A stretch of DNA of 64,000 bases from Streptacidiphilus jiangxiensis (GCF_900109465.1 NZ_FOAZ01000001.1:509926-573925), one strand, 5' to 3'. Positions 1 through 9,626 are shown, numbered from the stretch's first letter. Translations and numbers: made by a program. Notes: generated by a model from the letters alone, not told the origin.

Positions 1-417
1 GACCAGGAGTTGCTGCTGCTCGAATACGCGGCGCTGATGCACGACATCGGTCAGCTCTCGCTGGTGGACCCGATCCCCGGCGGTGCGACGGCGCTGCTGT
101 GCCCGGAGGAGCAGCGGCGGATCGGTCGGCTCGGCAGCGAGGTGATCCGCAGGACGGGCGTGCCGCCGGAGGTGGCCGAGATCGTGGCCCGCGCGGCGGA
201 GCCGTACCGGGGTGCGGACGGCGCGTCGGACGGGGGGCCGCCGCTGGCCGCGCGGATCGTCCGGGTGGCGAACGCCTATGACGACCTCGCCTGCGACGAC
301 CCGGGACCGGCCCGCCGCGAGGAGGTGTTGGCCCAGTTGCGGGCGGGGACGGAGCGCGAGTACGAGCCGCGAGTGGTGGAGGCCCTGGCTCGTGTCTGTC
401 CACGGATCTCCGGGTAG
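1..417 (+). CDS. HD-domain phosphohydrolase-like protein, C-terminal fragment
   Basis: The reading frame is open from the first base, so the true start lies outside the window and only about 138 C-terminal residues are present. The fragment carries HDIGQLS near its beginning, the metal-binding His-Asp pair of HD/HD-GYP phosphohydrolases. It continues with an Ala/Arg-rich helical segment (RIVRVANAYDDLA) like the end of an HD-GYP domain, where the residues shape the metal site. HD-GYP proteins hydrolyse cyclic di-GMP, but the GYP part cannot be recognised here, so a general HD phosphohydrolase is the safer call. It ends 166 bases before the TPR gene and is probably not cotranscribed with nrdAB. 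Confidence 0.65.
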   Translation, partial: DQELLLLEYAALMHDIGQLSLVDPIPGGATALLCPEEQRRIGRLGSEVIRRTGVPPEVAEIVARAAEPYRGADGASDGGPPLAARIVRVANAYDDLACDDPGPARREEVLAQLRAGTEREYEPRVVEALARVCPRISG

Positions 418-583
418 GCAGCGGGCGAGGGGGTGCACGTGGTTGGATGCAGAGGCAGGGCCTTGCGGGTCCATGTGTCGACCTGTGGATGTGGCAACGC
501 AACTGGATGTGGCAACGCGACGTGTGCACGCCCTCGGCGTAGCGGGTACGCCGGGTGCTGGGACCGACAAGCGGCAGGCTGAG

Positions 584-1546
584 GTGAAGATCTTCAATCG
601 AGCACGGCAGAGGCCGTCCGCCAGCTGGCGGCAGACCACCGACCGCGCCTTCACGCTCATCGGGGACGGTCGCCTCGACGACGCCGGCGCATTGCTGGTG
701 CGGGCGACGGACCTGGAGCCGTGGCTCTCGGACTCGTGGTTCAACCTGGCGTTGCTGCACAAGTTCCGCCGGGACTGGGACCAGGCGCGCGCGGCCGGGC
801 TGCGCGCGGTCGCGCTGCTGGACCGCGGGAGCGGTGCGGGCGCGCCCGACTGGTGGAACCTCGGGATCGCGGCGACGGCGCTGCAGGACTGGGCGCTGGC
901 CCGCCGCGCGTGGCAGGCCTACGGCCTGCGCGTTCCGGCCGGGGACGGCCCGGTGGCCCTGGACCTCGGCACCACGCCGGTCCGTCTCTCGCCGGAGGGC
1001 GAGTCCGAGGTGGTGTGGGGTCGAAGACTGGACCCGGCGAGAGTCGAGGTGCTGAGCATCCCGCTGCCGTCCTCCGGGCGGCGCTGGGGCGAGGTCGTGC
1101 TGCACGACGGTTCCGCGCACGGCGAGCGGGTCGCGGACGGGGTGCCGTATCCCGTCTTCGACGAGATCGAGCTGTGGGCGCCGTCACCCGTCCCGACGCA
1201 TGTCGTGCTGCTGCAGGCGGCGACGGAGGGTGACCGGGACGGGCTGGAGCGGCTGGTCTCCGAGGCCGGGTACGCGGCGGAGGACTGGACATCGTCGGTG
1301 CGGCTGCTGTGCCGGGCGTGCAGTGAGAGCCGCATGGCGGCGGACGACGGACACAGCGGGGCGCACGACCCGCACGACGACGGTCCGCTCGGCCATCTGA
1401 GCCACCACGCGCAGGGGGAACTGTGGGTTCCCGAACGCGAGTGCGGCCTGGCCGCACCGACCGGGCTGGTCGGGGAGCTGCTGGACCGGTGGGTGATGGC
1501 GGCGCCGGGGCGCCGGGCGTACCGGGATCTGGAGGAAGTCTGCTGA
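584..1546 (+). CDS. Tetratricopeptide-repeat protein with a Cys/His-rich C-terminal segment
   Basis: About 320 residues. I chose GTG 584 because it follows a GAGG-like stretch and the conserved-looking sequence begins there; the frame stays open further upstream. Residues about 15-125 form helical repeats of TPR type (DDAGALLVRATDLEPW, then DSWFNLALLHKF, then WWNLGIAATALQDW). The C-terminal third holds a cluster of Cys and His (CRACSES, then DGHSGAHDPHDD, then HLSHH) that could bind a metal. No enzymatic motif is visible. It ends 51 bases before the deformylase gene on the same strand, so the two may be coexpressed. A protein-protein interaction role is inferred from the TPRs only. Confidence 0.7.
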   Translation: MKIFNRARQRPSASWRQTTDRAFTLIGDGRLDDAGALLVRATDLEPWLSDSWFNLALLHKFRRDWDQARAAGLRAVALLDRGSGAGAPDWWNLGIAATALQDWALARRAWQAYGLRVPAGDGPVALDLGTTPVRLSPEGESEVVWGRRLDPARVEVLSIPLPSSGRRWGEVVLHDGSAHGERVADGVPYPVFDEIELWAPSPVPTHVVLLQAATEGDRDGLERLVSEAGYAAEDWTSSVRLLCRACSESRMAADDGHSGAHDPHDDGPLGHLSHHAQGELWVPERECGLAAPTGLVGELLDRWVMAAPGRRAYRDLEEVC

Positions 1547-1597
1547 CGTGCCACGTACCCTTTGACGGAAGAGCTGAGCATCGTTGAAGGCGAGAGC

Positions 1598-2197
1598 ATG
1601 TCGGAAGAGCAGTTGGAAGCGCCGCAGCAGGTGATCGGTGAGGAGCCGGACACCTCCCGTGGCACTGCGCGGCCCATCACCGTGGTCGGGAACCCGGTCC
1701 TGCACCACCCGTGCGCCACGGTGACCGAGTTCGGGCCGGAGCTGCACGCGCTGATCGACGACATGTTCGTCAGCATGTACGCCGCCGAGGGCGTGGGTCT
1801 GGCTGCGAACCAGATCGGCGTCGCGCAGCGGGTCTTCGTCTACGACTGCCCGGACGACGACAACGTGCGTCACATCGGCGTCGTGGTGAACCCGGTCCTG
1901 GACGACCTGGAGCCCTCGCAGCGGGTGCTGGACGACGGCAACGAGGGCTGCCTGTCCGTGCCGGGCGCGTACGCCGAGCTGGCCCGGCCGGACTTCGCGA
2001 TCGTGCGCGGTCAGGACAGGGACGGCAAGGACGTCGTCGTCGAGGGCACGGGCTTCTTCGCCCGCTGCCTGCAGCACGAGACGGACCACCTGAACGGCTA
2101 CCTCTACATCGACCGTCTCTCCAAGCGCGACCGCAAGGACGCGCTGCGGCAGATGGAGGAGAAGACGCCGCGGTACGAGGTCGTTCCGAACGAGTGA
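1598..2197 (+). CDS. def: Peptide deformylase
   Basis: Metallo-enzyme that removes the formyl group from the N-terminal methionine of nascent proteins. All three family motifs are present: [10 protein letters not shown] at about residues 65-74, EGCLS at 116-120 with the metal ligand Cys118, and HETDHLNG at 160-167 with His160 and His164 as ligands and Glu161 as catalytic base. Length is 199 residues from ATG 1598, chosen because GAAGG lies about 8 bases upstream; a TTG further upstream (1562) is less likely. The N-terminal extension of about 25 acidic residues before the core is typical of actinobacterial forms. It is convergent with nrdB, with a shared hairpin between them. Confidence 0.95.
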   Translation: MSEEQLEAPQQVIGEEPDTSRGTARPITVVGNPVLHHPCATVTEFGPELHALIDDMFVSMYAAEGVGLAANQIGVAQRVFVYDCPDDDNVRHIGVVVNPVLDDLEPSQRVLDDGNEGCLSVPGAYAELARPDFAIVRGQDRDGKDVVVEGTGFFARCLQHETDHLNGYLYIDRLSKRDRKDALRQMEEKTPRYEVVPNE

Positions 2198-2214
2198 GTC
2201 CGCGTGAGTCGGCC

Positions 2215-2252
2215 AAGGGGCGCGTCCACCCGCACGGGTGAGCGCGCCCCTT
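2215..2252. terminator. Bidirectional terminator between def and nrdB
   Basis: A perfect 10-base inverted repeat (AAGGGGCGCG at 2215-2224 and its complement at 2243-2252) lies between the convergent stop codons of the deformylase gene and nrdB. The A/T ends of the stem give short T runs in both directions. Confidence 0.7.
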
Positions 2253-2279
2253 CGGCGTTCCCAGGAGTTCCTGGATGTC

Positions 2280-3308
2280 CTAGAAGTCGTCGTCGAAGGA
2301 GACGGATCCCTCGACGGCGATCTGGTACGCGGAGACCCGGCGCTCGAAGAAGTTGGTCAGCTCCTGCACGTTCTGGAGCTCCATGAACGCGAACGGGTTC
2401 TCCGATCCGTAGCGGATCGGCAGGCCCAGGCGCGCCAGGCGCTGGTCGGCGACGCACTCCAGGTACTGGCGCATGGACTCGGTGTTCATGCCGGGCAGGC
2501 CCTCGCCGCACAGGTCGCGGGCGAACTGCAGCTCGGCTTCGACGGCCTCCTCCAGCATGGCGGTCACCCGCTTGCCGAGCTCCTCGTCGAACAGGTCGGG
2601 CTCCTCGGCCCGGACGGTGTCGACGACGTTGAAGGCGAAGTCCATGTGCATGGACTCGTCGCGGAAGACCCAGTTGGTGCCGGTGGCCAGGCCGTGCAGC
2701 AGGCCGCGCGAGCGGAACCAGTACACGTAGGCGAAGGCGCCGTAGAAGAACAGGCCCTCGATGCACGCCGCGAAGCAGATCAGGTTGAGCAGGAAGCGCC
2801 GGCGGTCCTCCTTGGACTCCAGTGCGTCGATCTTCTCGACACTGTCCATCCAGCGGAAGCAGAACTGGGCCTTCTCGCGGATGGAGGGGATGCTCTCCAC
2901 CGCGTCGAACGCCGCCGCGCGGTCCTCCGGGTCGGGGAGGTAGGTGTCCAGCAGGGTCAGGTAGAACTGGACGTGCACGGCCTCCTCGAAGAGCTGGCGC
3001 GACAGGTACAGGCGCGCCTCCGGGGAGTTGATGTGCTTGTAGAGGGTCAGCACCAGGTTGTTGGAGACGATCGAGTCGCCGGTCGCGAAGAACGCGACCA
3101 GACGGCCGATCATGTGGCGCTCGCCCTCGCTGAGCTTGGCCAGGTCCGCGACGTCGGAGTGGAGGTCGACCTCCTCCACGGTCCAGGTGTTCTTGATGGC
3201 GTTGCGGTAGTGCTCGTAGAAGTCCGGGTACCGCATCGGACGGAGCGTCAGCTCGAAGCCCGGGTCCAGGATGTTCTTCTTGTTCTTGTTCTCGGCAGGG
3301 GTGCTCAT
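2280..3308 (-). CDS. nrdB: Class Ia ribonucleoside-diphosphate reductase, small (radical) subunit
   Basis: R2 subunit, 342 residues, which holds the di-iron centre and tyrosyl radical used by NrdA to reduce ribonucleotides to deoxyribonucleotides. The metal and radical region reads FEEAVHVQFY at about residues 107-116, so Tyr116 aligns with the E. coli radical tyrosine. The second metal helix is RDESMHMDFAFN. The C-terminal tail (SYDDDF-like: VSFDDDF) is the peptide by which R2 docks on R1. Its ATG overlaps the nrdA stop (TAATG), so the two are translationally coupled. The nrdS (AraC-type) gene that follows nrdAB in S. coelicolor is absent; def follows convergently. Confidence 0.95.
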   Translation of the reverse strand: MSTPAENKNKKNILDPGFELTLRPMRYPDFYEHYRNAIKNTWTVEEVDLHSDVADLAKLSEGERHMIGRLVAFFATGDSIVSNNLVLTLYKHINSPEARLYLSRQLFEEAVHVQFYLTLLDTYLPDPEDRAAAFDAVESIPSIREKAQFCFRWMDSVEKIDALESKEDRRRFLLNLICFAACIEGLFFYGAFAYVYWFRSRGLLHGLATGTNWVFRDESMHMDFAFNVVDTVRAEEPDLFDEELGKRVTAMLEEAVEAELQFARDLCGEGLPGMNTESMRQYLECVADQRLARLGLPIRYGSENPFAFMELQNVQELTNFFERRVSAYQIAVEGSVSFDDDF

Positions 3309-5686
3309 TACTGGCAGGCCTCGCAGGACTCGGGGTTCTCCAGGGAGCAGGCGACGGCGTCCGCCTCCGCCACGACCTGGGTGGTGGCGGTGGTGGCCGC
3401 GCGGGCGATCCGGGTCGCCGGGCGCGAGCGCAGGTAGTACGTGGTCTTCAGGCCGACCTTCCAGGCGTACGCGTACATCGAGCTGAGCTTGCCGATGGTG
3501 GGCGCGGCCATGAAGAGGTTCAGCGACTGGCTCTGGTCCAGGTACGGCATACGGGCCGCGGCCAGGTCGATCAGCGCGCGCTGAGGGAGCTCCCAGGCGG
3601 TGCGGTAGAGGCGCTTGTACTCCTCCGGCAGGTCGGTGATCTCCTGGGCGGAGCCGTTGCCCTCGCGCAGCTCCTCACGGGTGATCGCGTTCCACAGGCC
3701 GAGCTGCTTCAGGTCGGCCACCAGGTACGGGTTGACCTGGAGGAACTCACCCGACAGCGTCTCGCGCTTGAAGAGGTTGGAGACCTGCGGCTCGATGCAC
3801 TCGTAGACGCCGGCGATGGACGCGATGGTCGCGGTCGGGGCGACGGCGAGCAGCAGCGCGTTGCGCAGGCCGGTGGTGGCGATGCGAGCGCGCAGCGCGT
3901 CCCAGCGCTCCGGCCACTGCGTCGTCACCGAGAAGTGGTCGATGTGCAGCTGGCCGCGCGCGGCGCGGGTCTCCGCGTAGGCCTCGTGGCGGCCGAGCCG
4001 CTCGGCCAGGTCGCAGCTGGTCTCGTAGGCGGCCAGCATGATCCGCTCGGAGATCTTCGTCGAGAGCGCCTTGGCCTCGGCGGAGTCGAAGTCCAGGCGC
4101 AGCTTGAAGAAGACGTCCTGCAGGCCCATCATGCCCAGGCCCACCGGGCGCCAGCGGGAGTTGGACGTCCCGGCCTCGGGGGTCGGGTAGAAGTTGATGT
4201 CGATGACCCGGTCCAGGAAGGTCACCGCGGTGCGGACGGTCGCGTCCAGACGCTCCCAGTCGATCGAACCGTCCTCGCCCACGAACGCGCCGAGGTTGAC
4301 CGAGCCGAGGTTGCAGACGGCCGTCTCGGAGTCGTCGGTGACCTCGAGGATCTCGGTGCACAGGTTGGAGGAGTGGACCGTGCGGCCGGGCAGCGCGGTC
4401 TGGTTGGCGGCGCGGTTGGAGGCGTCCTTGAAGGTCATCCAGCCGTTGCCGGTCTGCGCGAGGGTGCGCATCATCCGGGCGTAGAGCGTGCGGGCCGGGA
4501 TGGTGCGGACGGCCTTGCCCGCCGCCTCCGCCTTCACGTAGGCGGCGTCGAACTCGGCGCCCCACAGGTCGACCAGCTCGGGCACGTCGCCGGGGGAGAA
4601 GAGCGACCACTCGGTGTCGGCGTCGACGCGACGCATGAACTCGTCCGGGATCCAGTGCGCCAGGTTTAGGTTGTGGGTGCGGCGCGCCTCCTCACCGGTG
4701 TTGTCGCGCAGCTCCAGGAACTCCTCGATGTCCCCGTGCCAGGTCTCCAGGTAGACGCAGGCCGCGCCCTTGCGGCGGCCGCCCTGGTTGACGGCGGCGA
4801 CGGAGGCGTCGAGGGTGCGCAGGAACGGGACGATGCCGTTGGACTGGCCGTTGGTGCCGCGGATCAGCGAGCCGCGGGAGCGGACCCGCGAGTAGGACAG
4901 GCCGATGCCGCCGGCGTGCTTGGACAGGCGGGCGATCTGCGCGTAGCGGTTGTAGATCGAGTCCAGCTCGTCGAGCGGCGAGTCCAGCAGGTAGCAGGAG
5001 GACATCTGCGGGTGCCGGGTGCCGGAGTTGAACAGCGTCGGGGAGCTGGGCAGGTAGTCCAGGCGGCTCATCAGCCGGTACAGCTCGGCGACCTCGGCCA
5101 CCGACGCGGCGTCGCCGCCGACCTCCAGGCCGCACGCCACGCGCAGCATGAACTGCTGCGGGGTCTCGATGACCTGACGGGTGATCGGGTGGCGCAGCAG
5201 GTAGCGGGAGTAGACGGTGCGCAGGCCGAAGTACTCGAAGCGGTCGTCGCCGTGCGGGTCGACGACGGCGTCGAGGGCGTCGGCGTGGGCGGCGACGAAG
5301 GCGGCGGTGGCGTCGCCGATCAGGCCCTCGCGGTGGCCGACGGCCACGGCGGCGGCGAAGCAGGTGGCGCCCTGGCCGGCGGCCTCCTCGCGGACCTCCT
5401 CGGCCAGCAGGCGCGCGGCGAGGCGCGAGTACTGCGGGTCCTCGGCGATGAGCGCGGCGGCGGCCTCCATGGCGAGGCCCCGCAGCTCGGCGTAGTCGGC
5501 CTTGGCGCTGCGGCCGCGCAGGGCGGCGGCGGCGACGCGGCCGGGGTCGACGGCGGGCAGGTCGACGGAGCGCTCGGTCAGCGTGACCAGCAGAGCGGTG
5601 CCGGGGGCGTCCCCTCCTCCCGCGTCGGATCCGTGGGCGGACTCCCGTGCGGGCTGGGGCAGGGTGGGGACGGCGGTGTCCGTCAT
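3308..5686 (-). CDS. nrdA: Class Ia ribonucleoside-diphosphate reductase, large (catalytic) subunit
   Basis: R1 subunit, 792 residues from ATG 5686 (MTDTAVPTLP). Catalytic features seen: NLCTEILEV, carrying the thiyl-radical cysteine; the adjacent tyrosines of the radical pathway in TTYYLRSRP; and the C-terminal redox pair in ESCEACQ that is re-reduced by thioredoxin or glutaredoxin. The N-terminal 100 residues are only weakly like an ATP-cone and lack a clear VxKRDG motif, so allosteric activity control may be altered. An upstream extension of the frame to 6004 crosses the riboswitch and is rejected as coding. First gene of the nrdAB operon, expected to be switched off by coenzyme B12 through the leader RNA. 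Confidence 0.95.
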   Translation of the reverse strand: MTDTAVPTLPQPARESAHGSDAGGGDAPGTALLVTLTERSVDLPAVDPGRVAAAALRGRSAKADYAELRGLAMEAAAALIAEDPQYSRLAARLLAEEVREEAAGQGATCFAAAVAVGHREGLIGDATAAFVAAHADALDAVVDPHGDDRFEYFGLRTVYSRYLLRHPITRQVIETPQQFMLRVACGLEVGGDAASVAEVAELYRLMSRLDYLPSSPTLFNSGTRHPQMSSCYLLDSPLDELDSIYNRYAQIARLSKHAGGIGLSYSRVRSRGSLIRGTNGQSNGIVPFLRTLDASVAAVNQGGRRKGAACVYLETWHGDIEEFLELRDNTGEEARRTHNLNLAHWIPDEFMRRVDADTEWSLFSPGDVPELVDLWGAEFDAAYVKAEAAGKAVRTIPARTLYARMMRTLAQTGNGWMTFKDASNRAANQTALPGRTVHSSNLCTEILEVTDDSETAVCNLGSVNLGAFVGEDGSIDWERLDATVRTAVTFLDRVIDINFYPTPEAGTSNSRWRPVGLGMMGLQDVFFKLRLDFDSAEAKALSTKISERIMLAAYETSCDLAERLGRHEAYAETRAARGQLHIDHFSVTTQWPERWDALRARIATTGLRNALLLAVAPTATIASIAGVYECIEPQVSNLFKRETLSGEFLQVNPYLVADLKQLGLWNAITREELREGNGSAQEITDLPEEYKRLYRTAWELPQRALIDLAAARMPYLDQSQSLNLFMAAPTIGKLSSMYAYAWKVGLKTTYYLRSRPATRIARAATTATTQVVAEADAVACSLENPESCEACQ

Positions 5687-5850
5687 GTACGCGCTCGCTC
5701 CTCGTTGGCGGCCGGTGGCTGAGGGTGGTGCTCGGGTGCTCAGTCGGACCGCGTGAGAAGGCAGGCGGAAGCAGGGCAGCGTGAAGCCAACCCGTCGGCC
5801 CACCCACGAGGCCCGGCGTTGCAGCGCCCGCGGCCGGGCAGGCCGGGGCG

Positions 5851-5963
5851 CGCTGTCGGCAGGTCCTCGGACTCGCGGCAGGCCGTCTGTTGCAGGCCGT
5901 GCCAGCCGCTCACCGTTGCGGGGCAGCCCCGGATTCGAACCGGGTTCCCCTGCGTCGACAGCG
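5851..5963 (-). ncRNA. Cobalamin (B12) riboswitch in the nrdAB leader
   Basis: On the minus strand the leader contains the B12 box GAGTCCGAGGACCTGCC (complement of 5858-5874). Upstream of it is the conserved aptamer core: GGGAACCCGGTTCGAATCCG, followed by GGGGCTGCCCCGCAACGG. A closing P1 stem pairs CGCTGTCG (complement of about 5956-5963) with CGACAGCG (complement of 5851-5858). About 165 bases separate the aptamer from the nrdA ATG, enough for an expression platform. B12 riboswitch control of the class Ia nrdABS operon is established in S. coelicolor: when B12 is available the B12-dependent class II enzyme suffices and nrdAB is turned down. Confidence 0.92.
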
Positions 5964-6070
5964 AGCATGAGCATACATCTAGGGGCGCGCGCGGCGTGCA
6001 GCACCAGATGTTGTGTCGTGGGTTACCTCGATCGAGTGGCCGTTCGACTACGCGGGTCCACCTGGGAGCC

Positions 6071-6586
6071 TCACGCAGGCGAGTCGTCCAGCTCCAGCGC
6101 GTAGGTGAAAAGGTCCACGCCGGGGATCGGGGACCAGTCGCGTTCGGGGGTGCGGACGAAGCCGAGGCGCTCGTAGATCCGGTGGGCGTAGGTCATCCGC
6201 TGCTGCGAGGACATGACGACGCGCGGCAGTTCCAGCTCCCGGGCGCGGGCGATGACGGCCCGCACCATCAGCTCGCCGACGCCGCGTCCGCGGGCCGCCG
6301 GATCCGGGGAGACGGCCAGCATCCGGAACTCGCCCTCGCGACCCTGGGCGAGGTCGGCGTAGGGCGAGCCGGGCGGCGCGAAGGTGACCGAGCCGAGCAC
6401 CAGCCCGTTCGTCTCGTCGACGGCCACGAGCAACTCCGCCTTCTCGGCCCGGTCCCGGGGGTCGCGCAGCAGCTTGGCGTAGTCGCCGTCGCGCTCGGTG
6501 TGGCCGTCGCTGATGAAGGCTTCGGCGACGAGGTGGCCTGCGGCGTCGAATTCGGTGGGCCGGGCAGTGCGGACGACGATGCTCAT
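6071..6586 (-). CDS. GNAT-family N-acetyltransferase
   Basis: 171 residues. The acetyl-CoA binding motif A is visible as RMLAVSPDPAARGRGVGELMVRA in pieces: the R/Q-x-x-G-x-G/A signature is ARGRGVG at about residue 100. Motif B is YAHRIYERLGFVRTPERD near the C-terminus, the typical GNAT ending. The N-terminal beta strand (SIVVRTARPTEFDAA) is also usual. Substrate cannot be told from sequence. It is transcribed toward the nrdA leader and is separated from it by the riboswitch region, with which it is codirectional. Confidence 0.85.
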   Translation of the reverse strand: MSIVVRTARPTEFDAAGHLVAEAFISDGHTERDGDYAKLLRDPRDRAEKAELLVAVDETNGLVLGSVTFAPPGSPYADLAQGREGEFRMLAVSPDPAARGRGVGELMVRAVIARARELELPRVVMSSQQRMTYAHRIYERLGFVRTPERDWSPIPGVDLFTYALELDDSPA

Positions 6587-6674
6587 ACCCGCAGTGTGCC
6601 TGACGCCTCAGAGAACCCCGACCGGGGGTCGCCGGAAGGCGCGACGGAGGGTGACGTGCCATGGTCGTTGAGTG

Positions 6675-7259
6675 ATGAACTTGCGACGCAACGGAGTCCT
6701 CCTCACGGTCGCCGCGATATGCGTGACCGGGACGATCGCCCTCCCCGCCGCGGCGGCGGCCTCCGGCCCGGTGCCCAGGCCCGCCTGCGCCGGAGCTTCC
6801 AGAACCAACCCGGTGGCGGTGACCCTGAGCGGCGTCCGCACGGCGTACAGGGCCGGAGGGTCGTGGTCGCAGCTGCGGATGACGCTGCACAACCGCACCC
6901 GCGCGGTCTGCGCGCAGCTCAGCCCGGTGCTCGTCTACGGTGCGCGCAACCGGACGCTCCGTGCCGGCGCGGTCGGGCTGGAGACGCGACTCGGCGGGCG
7001 TTGGCGGCCGGTGGCGCTGAATGCGGCGCTGGGCGAGCTGGCCGGTGCCGTCGGGCCAGCCGGCGGCCTGCGGCTGCAGCCGGGCGGGACGGTGACGCTC
7101 ACCGTCCGGATGCGGCTGGCCCGCAGCGCCCCACGGGGTGAATGGCTGTCGCTGGCGGTCGCCTACGCGCCGTTGCAGAGCAAGGGGACGACGGTGTCCT
7201 GGCCGGTCGGGGTCACCGACCCGGCCTACTTCCGCGTCGTCGCGCACCGGAGCACATAG
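6675..7259 (+). CDS. Secreted protein, DUF4232-like
   Basis: About 194 residues with a Sec signal peptide ([18 protein letters not shown], cleavage near the AAAAA run at about residue 30). The exported part has two cysteines (near residues 39 and 76) that could form a disulfide and reads as a beta-rich domain ([21 protein letters not shown], then [13 protein letters not shown]), reminiscent of DUF4232/Ig-like secreted proteins of Streptomyces. The start is GTG 6672 or ATG 6675; both give the same signal peptide. Function unknown. It precedes the phospholipase-type lipoprotein gene on the same strand by 62 bases. Confidence 0.7.
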   Translation: MNLRRNGVLLTVAAICVTGTIALPAAAAASGPVPRPACAGASRTNPVAVTLSGVRTAYRAGGSWSQLRMTLHNRTRAVCAQLSPVLVYGARNRTLRAGAVGLETRLGGRWRPVALNAALGELAGAVGPAGGLRLQPGGTVTLTVRMRLARSAPRGEWLSLAVAYAPLQSKGTTVSWPVGVTDPAYFRVVAHRST

Positions 7260-7321
7260 ATTCCACAAAGCCGGCCCCTACCGTGCGGAGCGTCCCGACC
7301 GACCGGCACGGAGGGAATGCG

Positions 7322-8737
7322 ATGCGACGCATCGGCAAGTTCGGCGTGTTCACAGCGGCGGCGGCGCTCACCGCCGCATGCACAGGGGGATCGACCTCGA
7401 CCGCCTCCGGGGGTGCGGGCGGTGCGGGCGGCATCCACACGATCAAGCACGTCGTCGTGATCATGCAGGAGAACCGCTCCTTCGACTCCTACTTCGGCAC
7501 CTACCCCGGCGCGGACGGGATCCCGGCCGGGGTCTGTGTACCCGATCCGGCACACGGCGGCTGTGTGAAGCCGTTTCACGACACCAACGACCGGAACACC
7601 GGCGGTCCGCACGGCGCCGTGAACGCGACCGCCGATGTGAACAGCGGCGCCATGAACGGGTTCGTCGGCCAGGCCGAGGGCGCGAGGAAGGCGTGTACCG
7701 ACCCGAACAACCCGGCCTGCAGCACCGGCACGGCGACCAGCGACGTCATGGGGTACCACGACGGGTCCGACATCCCGAACTACTGGGCCTACGCCAAGAA
7801 CTACGTGCTGCAGGACCACATGTTCGAGCCGAACGCGTCCTGGTCGCTGCCCGCGCATCTGTTCATGGTCTCGGAGTGGTCGGCGTACTGCACGCAGCAC
7901 GACAACCCGTCCAGCTGCACCAACGCCCTGCAGAACCCCGGCCTGCCGCCGGACTTCAAGGCGGCGGGGCGCAGGAAGACCGCACAGCCGGCCGGGCCGC
8001 CGATCTACGCGTGGACCGACCTGACCTACCTCCTGCACAAGGACGCCGTCTCCTGGGGCTACTACGTGATGACCGGCTCCGAGCCGGACTGCGAGGACGC
8101 CACGGCGCTGACCTGCTCCCCGGTGAAGCAGAACGCGAAGACCCCCGGGATCTGGAATCCGCTGCCGTACTTCGACACCGTGAAGGCCGACCACCAGGAG
8201 GCGAACATCCAGTCCCTGGACGCCTTCACCAAGGCGGCGAAGGCGGGCACGCTCCCGGCGGTCTCGTGGATCTCCCCGGCCGGTCAGGTCAGCGAGCACC
8301 CGCCGGGCCTGGTCAGCGCGGGGGAGTCGTACACGACGAACCTGATCGACACGATCATGAAGGGCCCCGACTGGGACTCCACGGCGATCTTCCTCACCTG
8401 GGACGACTGGGGCGGGTTCTACGACCACGTGACCCCGCCGTCGGTGGACGCCAACGGCTACGGACTGCGGGTGCCGGGCCTGGTGATCAGCCCCTACGCG
8501 CGGCAGGGGTACGTCGACCACCAGACCCTCTCCTTCGACGCCTTCGACAAGTTCATCGAGGACGACTTCCTGCACGGCCAGCGCCTCGACCCGGCCACGG
8601 ACGGCCGCCCGGACCCGCGCCCGGACGTGCGTGAGAGCGCCTCGCAGCTCGGCGATCTGAGCTCGGACTTCGACTTCACGCAGAAGCCCAGGCCGCCGCT
8701 GATCCTGCCCGTGAACCCGCCCACCGACCTGCACTGA
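7322..8737 (+). CDS. Phosphoesterase-family lipoprotein (phospholipase C type)
   Basis: 471 residues from ATG 7322, preceded by GGAGGG at 6-7 bases. The N-terminus is a lipoprotein signal (AAALTAAC, Cys about residue 20), so the protein is probably anchored outside the membrane. It carries the hallmark of the bacterial phosphoesterase/non-haemolytic phospholipase C family: [20 protein letters not shown] at about residues 45-64, then [11 protein letters not shown], and [17 protein letters not shown] near residue 365, whose acidic and His residues bind the metal. Known relatives hydrolyse phospholipids or phosphomonoesters; the actual substrate here is not known. It is convergent with the histidine phosphatase gene, only 18 bases away. 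Confidence 0.85.
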   Translation: MRRIGKFGVFTAAAALTAACTGGSTSTASGGAGGAGGIHTIKHVVVIMQENRSFDSYFGTYPGADGIPAGVCVPDPAHGGCVKPFHDTNDRNTGGPHGAVNATADVNSGAMNGFVGQAEGARKACTDPNNPACSTGTATSDVMGYHDGSDIPNYWAYAKNYVLQDHMFEPNASWSLPAHLFMVSEWSAYCTQHDNPSSCTNALQNPGLPPDFKAAGRRKTAQPAGPPIYAWTDLTYLLHKDAVSWGYYVMTGSEPDCEDATALTCSPVKQNAKTPGIWNPLPYFDTVKADHQEANIQSLDAFTKAAKAGTLPAVSWISPAGQVSEHPPGLVSAGESYTTNLIDTIMKGPDWDSTAIFLTWDDWGGFYDHVTPPSVDANGYGLRVPGLVISPYARQGYVDHQTLSFDAFDKFIEDDFLHGQRLDPATDGRPDPRPDVRESASQLGDLSSDFDFTQKPRPPLILPVNPPTDLH

Positions 8738-8755
8738 CGCCGGCCCCGAGGCTCC

Positions 8756-9532
8756 TCAGGCCAGGTGCGGCCGGATGTTCCAGCAGTCCAGCGTCAGAGC
8801 GCCCTTCGCGTCGCGGACCCAGCGGGTCACCGAGGTGTTGGCGACCGCGCCGCCGCGGGCGAGGTCGGTGAGTTCACCCTCCTGGAGGTCGTCGATGACG
8901 TGTCGCAGCAGCATCACCACCGCGTCGTGGGCGACGACCAGGACCCGGCGGTCGGGCTCCGCCTCGTACAGGTCGCGCAGGGCGCTGCGCACGCGCAGGG
9001 CGACGTCGGAGTAGGACTCGCCGCCGGGGGGCCGCCAGCGCAGCTCGCCCAGCAGGCGGCGACGTGCGGCCTCCTCGGGGTGGCGCAGTTCGATCGCGGC
9101 GGAGGTGAGCATCTCCAGCAGGCCGAGCTCCCGGTCGCGCAGTCGCTCGTCGGTGCAGAGCTCGGGCAGGGGCAGGCCCGCCCGGTCGAGCTCCTCGACG
9201 ACGAGGGCGGCGGTCTCCTGGGTGCGCAGGTAGGGGGAGACCCAGAGGCTGTGCGGCAGGCCGTCGCCGCTGCGGGTGGCGAGCCAGCGGCCCAGCGCGC
9301 GGGCCTCCTCGCGGCCGAGCGAGGTCAGCGAGAGGTCGGCGTCGCGGCAGCTGATGCCCACGTCCAGGGCGCCCACGGCCTCGGCCTCGTGGAAGGCGGC
9401 GTTGGCCGTGCTCTGGCCGTGGCGGACGGCGGTCAGCGACAACGGGCCGGGCAGGGCGGGGAAGAGCCGCCGGGGCGCGGTGCGCAGGGCGCCCGCGTCG
9501 CGCTCGGTCGGTGCCTGGTCGGTCAGTGCCAC
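8756..9532 (-). CDS. Histidine phosphatase (phosphoglycerate-mutase-like) family protein
   Basis: 258 residues. The catalytic signature LTAVRHGQSTANAAF (RHG) lies at about residues 34-48, and the second phosphate-binding His sits in LVVAHDAVVMLLRH at about residue 200. Arg and Glu residues of the pocket are in SPYLRTQETA. Members range from phosphoglycerate mutases to broad phosphatases such as alpha-ribazole phosphatase, so no substrate is assigned. It is downstream of mctP on the same strand, but a strong hairpin at 9574-9616 separates the two. Confidence 0.85.
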   Translation of the reverse strand: MALTDQAPTERDAGALRTAPRRLFPALPGPLSLTAVRHGQSTANAAFHEAEAVGALDVGISCRDADLSLTSLGREEARALGRWLATRSGDGLPHSLWVSPYLRTQETAALVVEELDRAGLPLPELCTDERLRDRELGLLEMLTSAAIELRHPEEAARRRLLGELRWRPPGGESYSDVALRVRSALRDLYEAEPDRRVLVVAHDAVVMLLRHVIDDLQEGELTDLARGGAVANTSVTRWVRDAKGALTLDCWNIRPHLA

Positions 9533-9573
9533 GTCGCCCCCTGGGGAGATCGACTGACCCGCCGCGGAAGTGC

Positions 9574-9616
9574 GAACGGGCCGCCGTCCCAGTGTGCGGG
9601 AGCGGGCGGCCCGTTC
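9574..9616 (-). terminator. Terminator after the symporter gene
   Basis: Perfect 12-base stem (GAACGGGCCGCC at 9574-9585 with its complement at 9605-9616) placed just after the mctP stop and before the histidine phosphatase start, both on the minus strand. Confidence 0.7.
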
Positions 9617-9626
9617 TAAGGGCGCA

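Noticed and set aside
5925-5950. tRNA-like GGTTCGAATCC segment on the minus strand
   Set aside because: It looks like a T-arm but no acceptor, D or anticodon arm surrounds it; the segment is the core of the cobalamin riboswitch.
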